Position numbers and translations under genes: made by a program. From contig NZ_JAGQCW010000001.1 of the NCBI RefSeq assembly GCF_024346395.1, positions 930,001 to 994,000 of the forward strand: DNA of 64,000 bases, in the 5' to 3' direction. Under the pieces are notes generated by a model that worked only from the letters and a program-made list of their open reading frames with translations, was not told the DNA's origin and searched no databases. Shown here one piece after another: positions 17,054 through 25,728 of this stretch. This stretch comes from Cyanobium sp. AMD-g (GTDB taxonomy: Bacteria > Cyanobacteriota > Cyanobacteriia > PCC-6307 > Cyanobiaceae). Position 1 is the stretch's first letter, and each line of letters starts with the position of its first letter.

Positions 17054-19153
17054 ATGACCTCCCTGCCGGCCCGCACGCTCTTTCCCCGCATGCCGCGGGG
17101 CCGCCGCGACCAGCGGCGCTACACACCACGGCCCCGCCAGAAGGGGCTGGTGCGCCTCGCCGCCCTGCAGGCGTTCGTGAAGCTCGATCCCCGCATCGCC
17201 CTGCGCAATCCGGTGATGTTCGTGGTCTGGTGCGGCACGGTCGTCTGCCTGCTGGCCACCGTGAGGCCGGATCTGTTCGGCGACGGGGCCGAAGACAGCG
17301 GCCGGCTGTTCAACGGCCTGGTGAGCCTCACCCTGCTGGCGACGCTGCTGTTCGCCAATTTTGCCGAGGCCCTGGCGGAGGGCCGCGGCAAAGCCCAGGC
17401 CGATGCCCTGCGCCGCACCCAGGCCCGCACCCAGGCCCGGCTGCTCGATCCGGCCGGCGGCGAACGGCTGGTGGATTCCTCCACCCTGCGCAAGGGCGAC
17501 GTGGTGCTGGTGAGCGCCGGGGACACGATCCCGGCCGATGGCGAGGTGATCGAGGGGGTGGCCTCGGTGGATGAATCGGCGATCACCGGTGAATCGGCAC
17601 CGGTGCTCAAGGAGGCCGGCTCCGACGTGGCCAGCTCGGTGACGGGCGGCACCCGGATCCTCTCCGACCAGCTCACCATCCGCATCAGTGCCGATCCGGG
17701 CAAGGGCTTCATCGACCGAATGATCGCCCTGGTGGAGGGGGCCGAACGCACCAAGACCCCCAATGAGATCGCCCTGACGGTGCTGCTGGCGGTGCTGACC
17801 CAGGTGTTCCTGATCGCCGTGGCCACCCTGCCGCCCCTGGCCTCGTACCTCAAGGAACCCACCCCGGTGGTCACCCTGGTGGCGCTGCTGGTGGCCCTGA
17901 TCCCCACCACCATCGGCGGCCTGCTGTCGGCCATCGGCATCGCCGGCATGGACCGGGTGGCCCAGTTCAACGTGATCGCCACCTCAGGGAGGGCCGTGGA
18001 AGCCTGCGGCGACATCAACACCCTGGTGCTCGACAAGACCGGCACCATCACCCTCGGCAACCGGCTGGCGGAGGAGTTCCTGCCGGTGGGGGGCCACCGG
18101 GAGGCGGAGCTGGCGGAGGTGGCCCTGGCGGCCAGCTGCTTCGACCAGACCCCCGAAGGCCGATCGATCGTGCGGCTGGCGGAGCAGCGCGGTGCCGTCC
18201 TGCCCTTCGCGGCGGAGCGGGCCACGGGCCTCGATTTCTCCGCCCGCACCCGCATGAGCGGCAGCGACGACCCCGCCGGGATCGAATTCCGCAAGGGGGC
18301 GGTGGATGCCATCAAGGGGTTCGTGCGCTCCCGCGGCGGCACGGTGCCGGACGACCTCGACGGGGCCTACGAGCAGGTGTCGCGGCTGGGCGGCACACCC
18401 CTGGCGGCCTGCCGCGGCAACGCCATCCTGGGGGTCATCTACCTGAAGGACATCATCAAGCCGGGCATCCGCGAGCGGTTCGATCAGCTGCGGCGCATGG
18501 GCATCCGCACCGTGATGCTCACCGGCGACAACCCGATCACCGCCGGGGTGATCGCCCGGGAGGCCGGCGTCGACGACTTCATCGCCGAGGCCACCCCCGA
18601 GGACAAGATCGCCGTGATCGACCGGGAGCAGAAGCTCGGCAAGCTCGTGGCCATGACCGGCGACGGCTCCAACGATGCCCCGGCCCTGGCCCAGGCCAAC
18701 GTGGGCGTGGCGATGAACTCCGGCACCCAGGCCGCCAAGGAGGCGGCGAACATGGTGGATCTGGACAGCGATCCCACCAAACTCATCGACATCGTGACGA
18801 TCGGCAAGCAGCTGCTGATCACCCGCGGCGCCCTGACCACCTTCTCCCTGGCCAACGACGTGGCCAAGTACTTCGCGATCCTGCCGGCCTTGTTCGCCGG
18901 GGTGGGGCTGGGGCCGCTCAACCTGATGGGGCTGGCCAGTCCCCAGTCGGCGATCCTCTCGGCGATGGTGTTCAACGCCCTGATCATCCCGGCCCTGGTG
19001 CCCCTGGCCCTGAAGGGGGTGGAGTTCCGGCCCCTCAGCGCCGACCAGCTGCTGCGGCGCAACCTGCTGCTCTACGGCCTGGGGGGCGTGATCACCCCCT
19101 TCGTGGGCATCAAGGCGATCGATCTGGCGATCGACGCCCTGGGCCTCCTCTGA
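17054..19153 (+). CDS. kdpB: Potassium-transporting ATPase ATP-binding subunit (KdpB)
   Basis: P-type ATPase subunit (P1A) that energises the Kdp pump. 699 residues. The phosphorylated aspartate is in DKTGTIT at about residue 327; TGES (ITGESAPVL) marks the actuator domain, the [10 protein letters not shown] hinge is near residue 535, and the N-domain phosphate region is present as FSARTRMSG. The N-terminus carries a longer basic extension (about 45 residues before [16 protein letters not shown]) than the E. coli enzyme. Follows kdpA by 46 nt and is followed by the small KdpF/G gene. Confidence 0.97.
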   Translation: MTSLPARTLFPRMPRGRRDQRRYTPRPRQKGLVRLAALQAFVKLDPRIALRNPVMFVVWCGTVVCLLATVRPDLFGDGAEDSGRLFNGLVSLTLLATLLFANFAEALAEGRGKAQADALRRTQARTQARLLDPAGGERLVDSSTLRKGDVVLVSAGDTIPADGEVIEGVASVDESAITGESAPVLKEAGSDVASSVTGGTRILSDQLTIRISADPGKGFIDRMIALVEGAERTKTPNEIALTVLLAVLTQVFLIAVATLPPLASYLKEPTPVVTLVALLVALIPTTIGGLLSAIGIAGMDRVAQFNVIATSGRAVEACGDINTLVLDKTGTITLGNRLAEEFLPVGGHREAELAEVALAASCFDQTPEGRSIVRLAEQRGAVLPFAAERATGLDFSARTRMSGSDDPAGIEFRKGAVDAIKGFVRSRGGTVPDDLDGAYEQVSRLGGTPLAACRGNAILGVIYLKDIIKPGIRERFDQLRRMGIRTVMLTGDNPITAGVIAREAGVDDFIAEATPEDKIAVIDREQKLGKLVAMTGDGSNDAPALAQANVGVAMNSGTQAAKEAANMVDLDSDPTKLIDIVTIGKQLLITRGALTTFSLANDVAKYFAILPALFAGVGLGPLNLMGLASPQSAILSAMVFNALIIPALVPLALKGVEFRPLSADQLLRRNLLLYGLGGVITPFVGIKAIDLAIDALGLL

Positions 19154-19214
19154 GCCGCGGCCCGCGCCCTCCCCTCATCCGCCCGGCCCCCTTCCCCGCC
19201 CTGCCGCCTTCCCG

Positions 19215-19403
19215 ATGGATCTGCTCAAGCGACCGCTGTTCTGGCTGCCCCTGCTGCTCGCCGCCGGCACCGTGCTGCTCGCCCCCCTGCAGCGGGGCCG
19301 CCTGGACAGCCTCCAGAGCCATGCCCTGGCCCTGCTGATCAGCGTCACCCTGGCCCTCTCGGCCTATCTGTTCACCGCCATGGTCCGCCCGGAGAAATTC
19401 TGA
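19215..19403 (+). CDS. Small KdpF/KdpG-like subunit
   Basis: 62-residue membrane protein between kdpB and kdpC. It has two hydrophobic segments: RPLFWLPLLLAAGTVLLA (about 6-24) and ALALLISVTLALSAYLFTAMV (about 36-57). The second, ending YLFTAMVRPEKF, matches the KdpF signature (single helix, ending in a Pro-Glu-Arg/Lys-Phe tail). KdpF in E. coli is a 29-residue lipid-like stabiliser encoded before kdpA; in Anabaena an extra kdpG is reported between kdpB and kdpC, so this may be a G-F fusion. Its TGA overlaps the kdpC ATG (ATGA). Confidence 0.85.
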   Translation: MDLLKRPLFWLPLLLAAGTVLLAPLQRGRLDSLQSHALALLISVTLALSAYLFTAMVRPEKF

Positions 19404-19975
19404 TGAACGCCCTTTCCCGCCTTGGCCAGGGGCTGCGCCTCACCCTGGTGCTCTGGCTGCTCACCGTTGTGGTGATCACCCTGCCCATGCTGGGCCTGGC
19501 CCGCCTCGTCGCCCCCCAGCAGGCCGAGGGCAGCCTGGTGCGTGCCGGCGGCCGGGTGGTGGGATCGTCCCTGGTCGGGCAGGCCTTCACGGGCGATCGC
19601 TACCTGCAGGGCCGGCCCAGTGCCGTGGCCTATGGCAGCGGCGATCCGCCCAGCTCCGGCCCCAGCAACCTGGCCCCGGGCAACCCCGATCTGGCCCGGC
19701 GGGTGGCGGCGGAGGCCGCCGCCTGGGCCTCCCGGGGTGTGGCCAGGCCCGCGGCCGATCTGCTCACCAGCTCCGGTTCGGGCCTCGACCCCGACATCAG
19801 TCTCGAGGCCGCCCGGCAACAGCTGGCGCGCATCGCCGTCGCCCGGCGGCTGCCGCCCGAGCGGCTGGAGGCCTTGCTGCAACGGCAGACCCACCGGCCG
19901 CTGCTGGGCCTGGCGAGGCCACCGCTGGTGAACGTGCTGGCCTTCAATCTCGCCCTCGATCAGCTGGTTCCTTGA
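19403..19975 (+). CDS. kdpC: Potassium-transporting ATPase subunit C (KdpC)
   Basis: Accessory subunit with one N-terminal transmembrane helix (LTLVLWLLTVVVITLPMLGLARLV) and a periplasmic domain, thought to help ATP affinity or potassium capture in the Kdp complex. 190 residues, the usual size. Conserved pieces are GSSLVGQAFTGDRYLQGRPSA, SGSGLDPDISLEAARQQ and the terminal LNLALDQL-like VNVLAFNLALDQL. It overlaps the KdpF/G stop by 4 nt and its own TGA overlaps the TTG start of the KdpD-like gene. Confidence 0.96.
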   Translation: MNALSRLGQGLRLTLVLWLLTVVVITLPMLGLARLVAPQQAEGSLVRAGGRVVGSSLVGQAFTGDRYLQGRPSAVAYGSGDPPSSGPSNLAPGNPDLARRVAAEAAAWASRGVARPAADLLTSSGSGLDPDISLEAARQQLARIAVARRLPPERLEALLQRQTHRPLLGLARPPLVNVLAFNLALDQLVP

Positions 19976-21066
19976 TCCGCTCCAGCCGCGGCCGCGGCCG
20001 CCACAAGGTGTTCATCGGCATGGCCCCCGGCGTGGGCAAGACCTGTCGCATGCTCCAGGAGGGACGGGAGCTCCTCCAGCAGGGCGTCGACGTGGTGATC
20101 GGCCTGCTGGAAACCCACGGCCGGCAGGAAACCATCCGCCAGGCCGAGGGACTCGAGCAGGTGCCGCGGAAACAACTGCTGTATCAGGACGTGGCCCTGG
20201 AGGAGCTGGATGTAGCCGCCGTGCTGCAGCGCCGGCCCCAGCTGGTGCTGGTGGACGAGCTGGCCCACACCAACATCCCGGGCAGCGAACGCAAGAAGCG
20301 CTGGCAGGACGTGGAGGCCCTGCTGCTGTCGGGCCTGGATGTGTACTCCACCCTCAACATCCAGCACCTCGAGAGCCTCAACGACCTGGTGGCCGGGCTC
20401 ACCGGGGTGGTGGTGCGCGAGCGGACTCCCAACCGGGTGCTGGAGCAGGCCGATGAGGTGGTGCTGGTGGATGTGACCCCCGAGACCCTTCAGGAGCGCC
20501 TCAAGGAGGGCAAGGTCTATGCGCCGGAGAAAGTCGACCAGGCCCTGGCCAACTTCTTCCAGCGCCGCCACCTGGTGGCCCTGCGGGAGCTGTCGCTGCG
20601 GGAGGTGGCCGACCGGGTGGAGGAGGAGGAGCCCACGGCCTCGGGCCTGCGGGAGCGGGTGATGGTGTGCCTGTCCACCTACCCCAGCGCGCTGCGGTTA
20701 CTGCGGCGGGCCGCCCGCCTGGCCAGCACCATGGATGCGCCGCTGCTGGCGCTGACCATCCAGGATCCCGGCCGGTTTCTCAGCAAGGAGGACAGCATGA
20801 TGCTCGAGAGATGCGCCACTCTCTGCCAGGACGTGGGCGGCACGTTCCTGCGCATCGAAAGTGCTGATGTGCTCGGCACCATCGCCCAGGTGGCTCGGGA
20901 GCGGCGCATCACCCAGATCGTGCTGGGCCAGACCCTTCGCTCCCGCTGGCAGGTCCTGGTGCGACGGCCCATCTCCGAACGGCTGCAGCAGCAGCTGCGG
21001 GGCCTCAGCATCGATCTGCATCTGATCTCCGACAGCACGTCAGCGGGCCACTCCGAAGGGCCATAA
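19972..21066 (+). CDS. kdpD: Truncated KdpD: N-terminal sensor and USP domains only
   Basis: 364 residues, corresponding to the cytoplasmic N-terminal half of KdpD. Residues about 10-215 are the KdpD domain with a Walker A motif, GMAPGVGKT (16-24), and a Walker B-like LVLVDELAHTN; residues about 225-355 are a universal-stress-protein-like domain. The transmembrane, GAF and histidine-kinase parts of E. coli KdpD (894 residues) are missing. Short KdpD of this type is known in cyanobacteria. Start is a TTG overlapping the kdpC stop (TTGA). A separate kinase gene follows after 5 nt and could supply the missing activity. Confidence 0.92.
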   Translation: MIRSSRGRGRHKVFIGMAPGVGKTCRMLQEGRELLQQGVDVVIGLLETHGRQETIRQAEGLEQVPRKQLLYQDVALEELDVAAVLQRRPQLVLVDELAHTNIPGSERKKRWQDVEALLLSGLDVYSTLNIQHLESLNDLVAGLTGVVVRERTPNRVLEQADEVVLVDVTPETLQERLKEGKVYAPEKVDQALANFFQRRHLVALRELSLREVADRVEEEEPTASGLRERVMVCLSTYPSALRLLRRAARLASTMDAPLLALTIQDPGRFLSKEDSMMLERCATLCQDVGGTFLRIESADVLGTIAQVARERRITQIVLGQTLRSRWQVLVRRPISERLQQQLRGLSIDLHLISDSTSAGHSEGP

Positions 21067-21071
21067 GGGCC

Positions 21072-22145
21072 ATGCGACCACCCTTCCCCACGGAAAACCA
21101 GAGCCTGTTCACCAGGGTGGGCCGATCCCCGGGGGCCCTCTGGGCGCTCACCGGTCTGATCCTGCTGGTGGAACTGGCCACACCGCCCCACATCGTGTTC
21201 GGCTACCTCTATGTGATCCCCCTGTTGATCGGGGCGTCGCACCGCAACCGGTCGCAGGCCCTCGCCTTTCTGGGGCTCTGCTGCGCGCTGACCCTGCTGA
21301 ACCTGGTGGTGCCGGTGCCGGATCCCGGCTGGAAGGCCGTGCTGGTGGATCGCCTGCTGGTGTGCCTGGCCCTGACCGTGACCACCTTCCTCTGCTTGAA
21401 CAACCGCCATCTGTTGCGGCAGCAGGTGGATCTGGAGGTCCGGCTGGCCCAGGCGGACCTGCGCCGGGACGTGATCGCCACCCTCGCCCACGACCTCAAG
21501 ACCCCCGTACTGGGCACGATCGCCACGGCTCGGATGCTGGCCCTCGAGGCCGAGACGACGGCGGGAAGCCTGCTGGAGCGGGGCGTGGCGGCCATCCTGG
21601 CCAGCCAGGATCGGAGCCTGCGGCTGATCGAGGACCTGCTGCGCCTGTTCCGGGCCGACCAGGAGGGGCTGCGTCTGCAGCCGGAGGTGTGCGACCTGGG
21701 CCGCCTCGCCGCTGAGGCGATCGAGGCGGTGGGGGCGATTGCCCGCGAACGGTCCGTGACCCTGATTCAGAGACAACCCACGGGATCGCGGCCCCTCACC
21801 CTGCCGGGGGATGCCAGCGGTCTACGCCGGCTGCTGGAGAACCTGCTGCTCAATGCGATCAACCACAGCCTGCGGGGCGAGCGCGTCTGGATCGACCTGA
21901 AGCGGCTGCCGTCCCAGCTGGTGTTGACCGTGAGCGATCGGGGCCGGGGCTTCCCCGAAGCGAGCCTGCCGCACCTGTTTGAACGCTTCCATCAAAGCGA
22001 TCAGGAGCAACGGGGCAGCGGACCCGGCCTCTACCTCTCCCGCCAGATCGCCGAAGCCCATGGGGGCAGCATCCGAGCCAGCAACCTGCCCTCGGGGGGG
22101 GCCAGCCTGGAGGTCGTGTTGCCGCTGCCGGAGTCCGGACCCTGA
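21072..22145 (+). CDS. Membrane sensor histidine kinase
   Basis: 357 residues. The N-terminal third has about three or four transmembrane helices (ALWALTGLILLVELA, YLYVIPLLIGA, ALAFLGLCCALTLLNLVV, LLVCLALTVTTFLCL) and no large extracytoplasmic sensor. The dimerisation/phosphoacceptor domain has His140 in AHDLKTPVLGT; the ATPase domain has LLLNAINHS (N box), VSDRGRGFPEASL (G1), and GSGPGLYLSRQIAEAHGG (G2). Position directly after truncated kdpD and before the response regulator, with a TGATG junction, suggests it replaces the kinase half of KdpD or works with it. Confidence 0.92.
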   Translation: MRPPFPTENQSLFTRVGRSPGALWALTGLILLVELATPPHIVFGYLYVIPLLIGASHRNRSQALAFLGLCCALTLLNLVVPVPDPGWKAVLVDRLLVCLALTVTTFLCLNNRHLLRQQVDLEVRLAQADLRRDVIATLAHDLKTPVLGTIATARMLALEAETTAGSLLERGVAAILASQDRSLRLIEDLLRLFRADQEGLRLQPEVCDLGRLAAEAIEAVGAIARERSVTLIQRQPTGSRPLTLPGDASGLRRLLENLLLNAINHSLRGERVWIDLKRLPSQLVLTVSDRGRGFPEASLPHLFERFHQSDQEQRGSGPGLYLSRQIAEAHGGSIRASNLPSGGASLEVVLPLPESGP

Positions 22146-22770
22146 TGCGCGTGCTGCTGATCGAGGACGACGAGGCCTTCCGGGTGGGGATCGAAGCCTT
22201 CCTGCTGCGCCTGCCGGCGGTCAGCGCCGTCCGGGCGGTGAGCGACGGCGAGCAGGGACTGGAGGCCCTCGCGGCCGCCGGCGCCGATGTGGTGGTCCTC
22301 GACATCGGCCTGCCCGGCCTGGGGGCCTGGAGACGTGCCGGCGGATCAGCGACGACTTCGCCCTACCGGTGCTGATCCTCACCAGCCAGGAGGACGGCTG
22401 CTGGGTGCAGCGGCTCTGGGAGGCCGGCGCCAGCGGCTACCTGCACAAGGCCGAGGCCCTGACGCGGCTGGAGACGGCCCTGGCCAGCCTGGAGCAGGGG
22501 GCCAGCTGGTGGGACCGCTCCGCCACCCAGGCCCTCCGCAGCCGCGAGACCCCGGTGGACAGCGCCTCCGCTGAGACGTCCCTGGCCCTGTTGACCCCAA
22601 GGGAGCGGGACGTGCTGGCCGCCATGGCCGGCGGACTCACCAACCGGGAGATCGCCTCCAGCCTCGGCCTGGGCATAGGCACGGTGAGGGTCTACCTGCA
22701 CACCATCTTTCAGAAGTTGCAGGTCAGCAACCGCACCCAGGCGGTGCTGAAGTTTCTTCATCCGGGCTGA
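22145..22770 (+). pseudogene. NarL/LuxR-type response regulator, frame broken in a G5 run
   Basis: The receiver domain starts at ATG 22145 with the acidic pair in LLIEDDEAF and the phosphoacceptor Asp53 in VVVLDIGLPGLG. After LPGLG this frame turns to unrelated sequence and stops at 22375. The other half of the receiver (LETCRRISDDFALPVLILTSQEDG, switch Lys in GYLHKAEAL) and a full LuxR HTH (LTPRERDVLAAMAGGLTNREIASSLGL) continue in the -1 frame to 22770. One extra G in the run 22321-22325 (CTGGGGGCC) would restore one 209-residue protein. It may be a real mutation, slippage or frameshifting, or a sequencing error. KdpE is OmpR-type; this is NarL-type. Confidence 0.85.
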
Positions 22771-22867
22771 TCGACAGGCCGCCGCCCCTTGCAACTGTTC
22801 ACACGCGATGGGGTGCCCGCCGATACCCCTCTGCCTAGTCTCCCGGCATCGTTCCCCTCCAGCTTCG

Positions 22868-23635
22868 ATGGCCGTGTCTCCGATGCAGGATCCCTCCGGT
22901 GGGTCCTCCCTGAAGGTGGTCGAGGCGGTGAAGGAGGGATGGCAGGCCTTCGCCCGGGCCCCCTGGGTGTTCGTCGGTTTCACCCTGCTGGCGGGGGTTC
23001 TGAGCAGCCTCTGCTCCCTGATCCAGGGCCAGGTGGACCCCGAAGCCGCCGACGCCATCACAACGCTGCAGATGGTCAGGCTGGTGCTGGGCTCGATCCT
23101 CAGCGTGCTGGTGAGCCTGTGGAGCACCACCGGTCTGGTCCGGGGCGCCTGGAGCTCCCTGGCGGGGGGAACACCAAGCTTCGGCACCTTCGTCCGCTGG
23201 GACGGCCAGGCCAGCTGGCGGCTGTTCCGCAACGGACTGGTGCTGGGAATCCTGTTCGCCGTGGTCCTGGTGGTGGCGGCCCTGGTGGGGGTCGCCGCCG
23301 CCCAGCTCAACCAGGTGCTGGCCGTGCTGCCCTTTCTGGTGGCGTTTGCCGTTCTGATCTACCTGGCGGTGAACCAGAAATTCATGGCCCAGATCGCCCT
23401 GCTCCAGGGGCTCGGACCGATCGAATCGATCACCCGGGGGCGCAGCCTGCTGGATCCCCAGTGGGGCTCGGTGCTGCTGCTGGCCCTGGTGGAATTCGCC
23501 ATCGCCCTGCTCGGCCTGCTGGCCTGCTTCGTGGGACTGCTGGTGGCGGTGCCGGTGATCCTCTGCACCAGCACGGCCGCCTACCGCCAGGTGTTCGGCA
23601 GCGAGGACCTCACCGGGCTGCTGCCGGAATCCTGA
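22868..23635 (+). CDS. Conserved membrane protein, unknown function
   Basis: About 255 residues starting at ATG 22868 (a second ATG is at 22883, and the frame is open back to 22808). A soluble start ending VVEAVKEGWQAFARAP is followed by five or six transmembrane helices: WVFVGFTLLAGVLSSLCSL, LVLGSILSVLVSLW, GLVLGILFAVVLVVAALVGVAA, VLPFLVAFAVLIYLAV and VLLLALVEFAIALLGLLACFVGLL. The layout, with a reentrant-looking RGRSLLDPQWG segment before the last helices, resembles a widespread family of small uncharacterised integral membrane proteins. Nothing in the sequence shows a catalytic site. Single gene; a possible hairpin lies just after the stop. Confidence 0.7.
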   Translation: MAVSPMQDPSGGSSLKVVEAVKEGWQAFARAPWVFVGFTLLAGVLSSLCSLIQGQVDPEAADAITTLQMVRLVLGSILSVLVSLWSTTGLVRGAWSSLAGGTPSFGTFVRWDGQASWRLFRNGLVLGILFAVVLVVAALVGVAAAQLNQVLAVLPFLVAFAVLIYLAVNQKFMAQIALLQGLGPIESITRGRSLLDPQWGSVLLLALVEFAIALLGLLACFVGLLVAVPVILCTSTAAYRQVFGSEDLTGLLPES

Positions 23636-23637
23636 AC

Positions 23638-23659
23638 GGCAGCCGGAACCAAGGCTGCC
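23638..23659 (+). terminator. Possible hairpin after the membrane-protein gene
   Basis: GGCAGCC at 23638-23644 and GGCTGCC at 23653-23659 form a perfect 7-bp stem with an 8-nt loop, starting 3 nt after the stop codon. A second short dyad follows and then CTTGCTTTCC, which is only moderately T-rich. It could end the upstream transcript, but without a clear U-tract this is tentative. Confidence 0.4.
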
Positions 23660-23746
23660 CCACGCCCGTGGGCTTGCTTTCCGGGTCGGGATGCATACGC
23701 TGCTGACGAGCCCCTCCCTTCGTTGTGTGTCGCTTCAGAACTCGTC

Positions 23747-24520
23747 ATGTTCCTCCCCGATGATGCGGCTCCCGTTCAGAACTCCGTTCAGAACTCCGTC
23801 CAGGACTCCGGCCGGACCCCTCAAATGCTGGACCTGGAGGAGCAGATCCTGGCCTCCTGGGTCGTCAACGCCGCCGCCTGGACCCGGGCCGTCCGCCGCG
23901 GTGAGGTGCTCAGCCGCGAACGGGTGACCAATGGCGCGATCCTGGAAGCGATCACCGCTGCCGCCCCACGCACCCTGCTGGATCTGGGCTGCGGCGAAGG
24001 CTGGTTGAGCCATCATTGCGCCCGCCAGGGAATCGAGGTGCTCGGCACCGACGCCGTGGCCGAGTTCACCAGCATCGCCGCGGAAAGCGCCCCGCCCGGG
24101 GCCCGCTTTCAGACACTCACCTACCAGCAGATCGGCGCCGGCGGCCTGGACAAACGGTTCGATGGGGTGGTGGCCAACTTCTCCCTGCTGGGGGATGGCA
24201 GTCTGGACGAGGTGTTCCGGGCCCTGCCGAAGCTGCTCACCCCCGGTGGTTGTGTGCTGGTGCAGACCCTGCACCCCCTGATGGTCTGCGCCGACCACCC
24301 CTACGAAGACGGATGGCGCGAGGGCTCCTGGGCCGGCTTCTCCCCGGCCTTCCGGGCGCCGGCTCCCTGGTACTTCCGCACCATGGAATCCTGGATGCGG
24401 CTGTTCCGGCGCCACGACCTGATCGTCAAGGATGTGCGCGAACCCGTTGATCCCCTCAGCGGCCAGCCCGCCTCGATGATCTTTCAGGCGATCCACGCCA
24501 GCACCCAGAACGCCGCCTGA
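23747..24520 (+). CDS. Class I SAM-dependent methyltransferase
   Basis: 257 residues from ATG 23747. The SAM-binding motif I is LLDLGCGEGWLSHH (near residue 85), then motif II LGTDAV with the acidic ribose contact, and motif IV-like FDGVVANFSLLGD and PGGCVLVQTLHP. The tail EGSWAGFSPAFRAPAPWYFRTMESWM resembles methyltransferases acting on small molecules; substrate unknown. The N-terminal 35 residues are predicted disordered and contain VQNSVQNSVQDS, encoded by a 12-nt tandem repeat. A GTG/TTG-type start 24 nt upstream is possible. It converges with alanine dehydrogenase, leaving 16 nt between stops. Confidence 0.85.
   Translation: MFLPDDAAPVQNSVQNSVQDSGRTPQMLDLEEQILASWVVNAAAWTRAVRRGEVLSRERVTNGAILEAITAAAPRTLLDLGCGEGWLSHHCARQGIEVLGTDAVAEFTSIAAESAPPGARFQTLTYQQIGAGGLDKRFDGVVANFSLLGDGSLDEVFRALPKLLTPGGCVLVQTLHPLMVCADHPYEDGWREGSWAGFSPAFRAPAPWYFRTMESWMRLFRRHDLIVKDVREPVDPLSGQPASMIFQAIHASTQNAA
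23774..23809 (+). repeat. Three-copy 12-nt in-frame tandem repeat
   Basis: GTTCAGAACTCC occurs at 23774-23785 and 23786-23797, followed by a third copy GTCCAGGACTCC with two changes at 23798-23809. The repeats are in frame and encode VQNS-VQNS-VQDS in the disordered N-terminus of the methyltransferase, so length changes would not disturb the enzyme core. Confidence 0.85.
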
Positions 24521-24536
24521 AGGACCTGCCGCCGGC

Positions 24537-25649
24537 TCAGCGCAGGCAGGCCATCGGATGGCGGGGTGCCACCCCAAGAGCCTTGGCCACGCCGGGATGG
24601 CACACCGCCCCATCCACGGTGTTCAGCCCGGAGAGCAGTTCGGGCCGGTCGGTGACCGCCTCCAGCAGGCCCCGTCCCGCCATCACCAGGATGTACGGCA
24701 GCGTGACGCTGACCAGGGCTTCGGTGGAGGTGAAGGGCACGGCGCCGGGCATGTTGCCCACGGCGTAGTGCTGCACGCCATGAATGGTCACCACCGGATC
24801 GGTGTGGGTGGTTTCACGGCTGGTGGCGATGCAGCCCCCCTGGTCGATGGCCACATCGACGATCACCGAGCCGGGCCGCATGCGCTGCACCAGTTCTTCC
24901 CCCACCAGGGTGGGGGCACGGCCGCCCGGCAGGAGCACGGCGCCGATCAACAGGTCGGCCCCCGGCACCAGCCGCTCGATCAGGCTGCGGCTGCTGACCA
25001 GGCCCGTCATCCGGCCGCGGCGGGCGGCTTCCAGCCCCCGCAGGCGGTGGGGCGAGCGATCCAGCAGGAACACCTCCGCATCCATCGCCGCGGCGATGCG
25101 GGCCGCGTTCCAGCCCACCGTGCCGGCCCCCAGCACCACCACCCGGGCTGGCCGCACGCCCGTGCAGCCCCCGATCAACACACCACGCCCCCCGTGGGGC
25201 TTCTCCAGCAGGTGGGCCCCCACCTGGGCCGCCAGCCGGCCGGCCACCTCGCTCATCGGCGCCAGCAGCGGCAGGCTGCCGTCCTCAAGCTGCACCGTCT
25301 CGTAGGCCACCGCCGTGGTGCCCGCCTCCAGCAGGGCCTGGCCCACTTCGGGGTAGGCCGCCAGGTGCAGGTAGGTGAACAGCACCAGGTCGCTGCGCAG
25401 GAAGGCGAATTCCTGCGGCTGCGGTTCTTTCACCTTCACCACCAGGTGGGCGGCCCAGGCCTCCTCACAGCTGACGATGCGGGCGCCGGAGGCGCGGTAG
25501 TCGTCGTCGCTGATGCCGGCCCCGAGGCCGGCCCCTTCCTGGACGCGCACCTCCATGCCCTGGGACACCAGCTCATGGACGCCATCGGGGGTGAGGGCCA
25601 CCCGCTGCTCGTCGCGCTTGATTTCCGTGGGCACACCGATGCTCGCCAT
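24537..25649 (-). CDS. ald: Alanine dehydrogenase
   Basis: Catalyses reversible, NAD-dependent oxidative deamination of L-alanine to pyruvate and ammonia. 370 residues, the standard length, from ATG 25649 giving MASIGVPTEIKRDEQRVALTP. Landmarks: the substrate-binding R and K (KRDEQRVAL, VVKVKEPQ), the NAD Rossmann motif VVLGAGTVGWNAARIA, DRSPHRL as the acidic strand end, and the DVAIDQGGC catalytic loop. The last ten residues (APRHPMACLR) extend slightly past the core. The open frame upstream adds 12 Pro/Ala-rich codons that I leave out. Lies 79 nt downstream of nadE on the same strand. Confidence 0.95.
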   Translation of the reverse strand: MASIGVPTEIKRDEQRVALTPDGVHELVSQGMEVRVQEGAGLGAGISDDDYRASGARIVSCEEAWAAHLVVKVKEPQPQEFAFLRSDLVLFTYLHLAAYPEVGQALLEAGTTAVAYETVQLEDGSLPLLAPMSEVAGRLAAQVGAHLLEKPHGGRGVLIGGCTGVRPARVVVLGAGTVGWNAARIAAAMDAEVFLLDRSPHRLRGLEAARRGRMTGLVSSRSLIERLVPGADLLIGAVLLPGGRAPTLVGEELVQRMRPGSVIVDVAIDQGGCIATSRETTHTDPVVTIHGVQHYAVGNMPGAVPFTSTEALVSVTLPYILVMAGRGLLEAVTDRPELLSGLNTVDGAVCHPGVAKALGVAPRHPMACLR

Positions 25650-25728
25650 CGGAGACGCCAGGGGTGCCGGGCCGGGAGCTGGCATGGGCCGAAAAGGATT
25701 GCCGCCCGAAGGCGATCGTGGCCAAACC

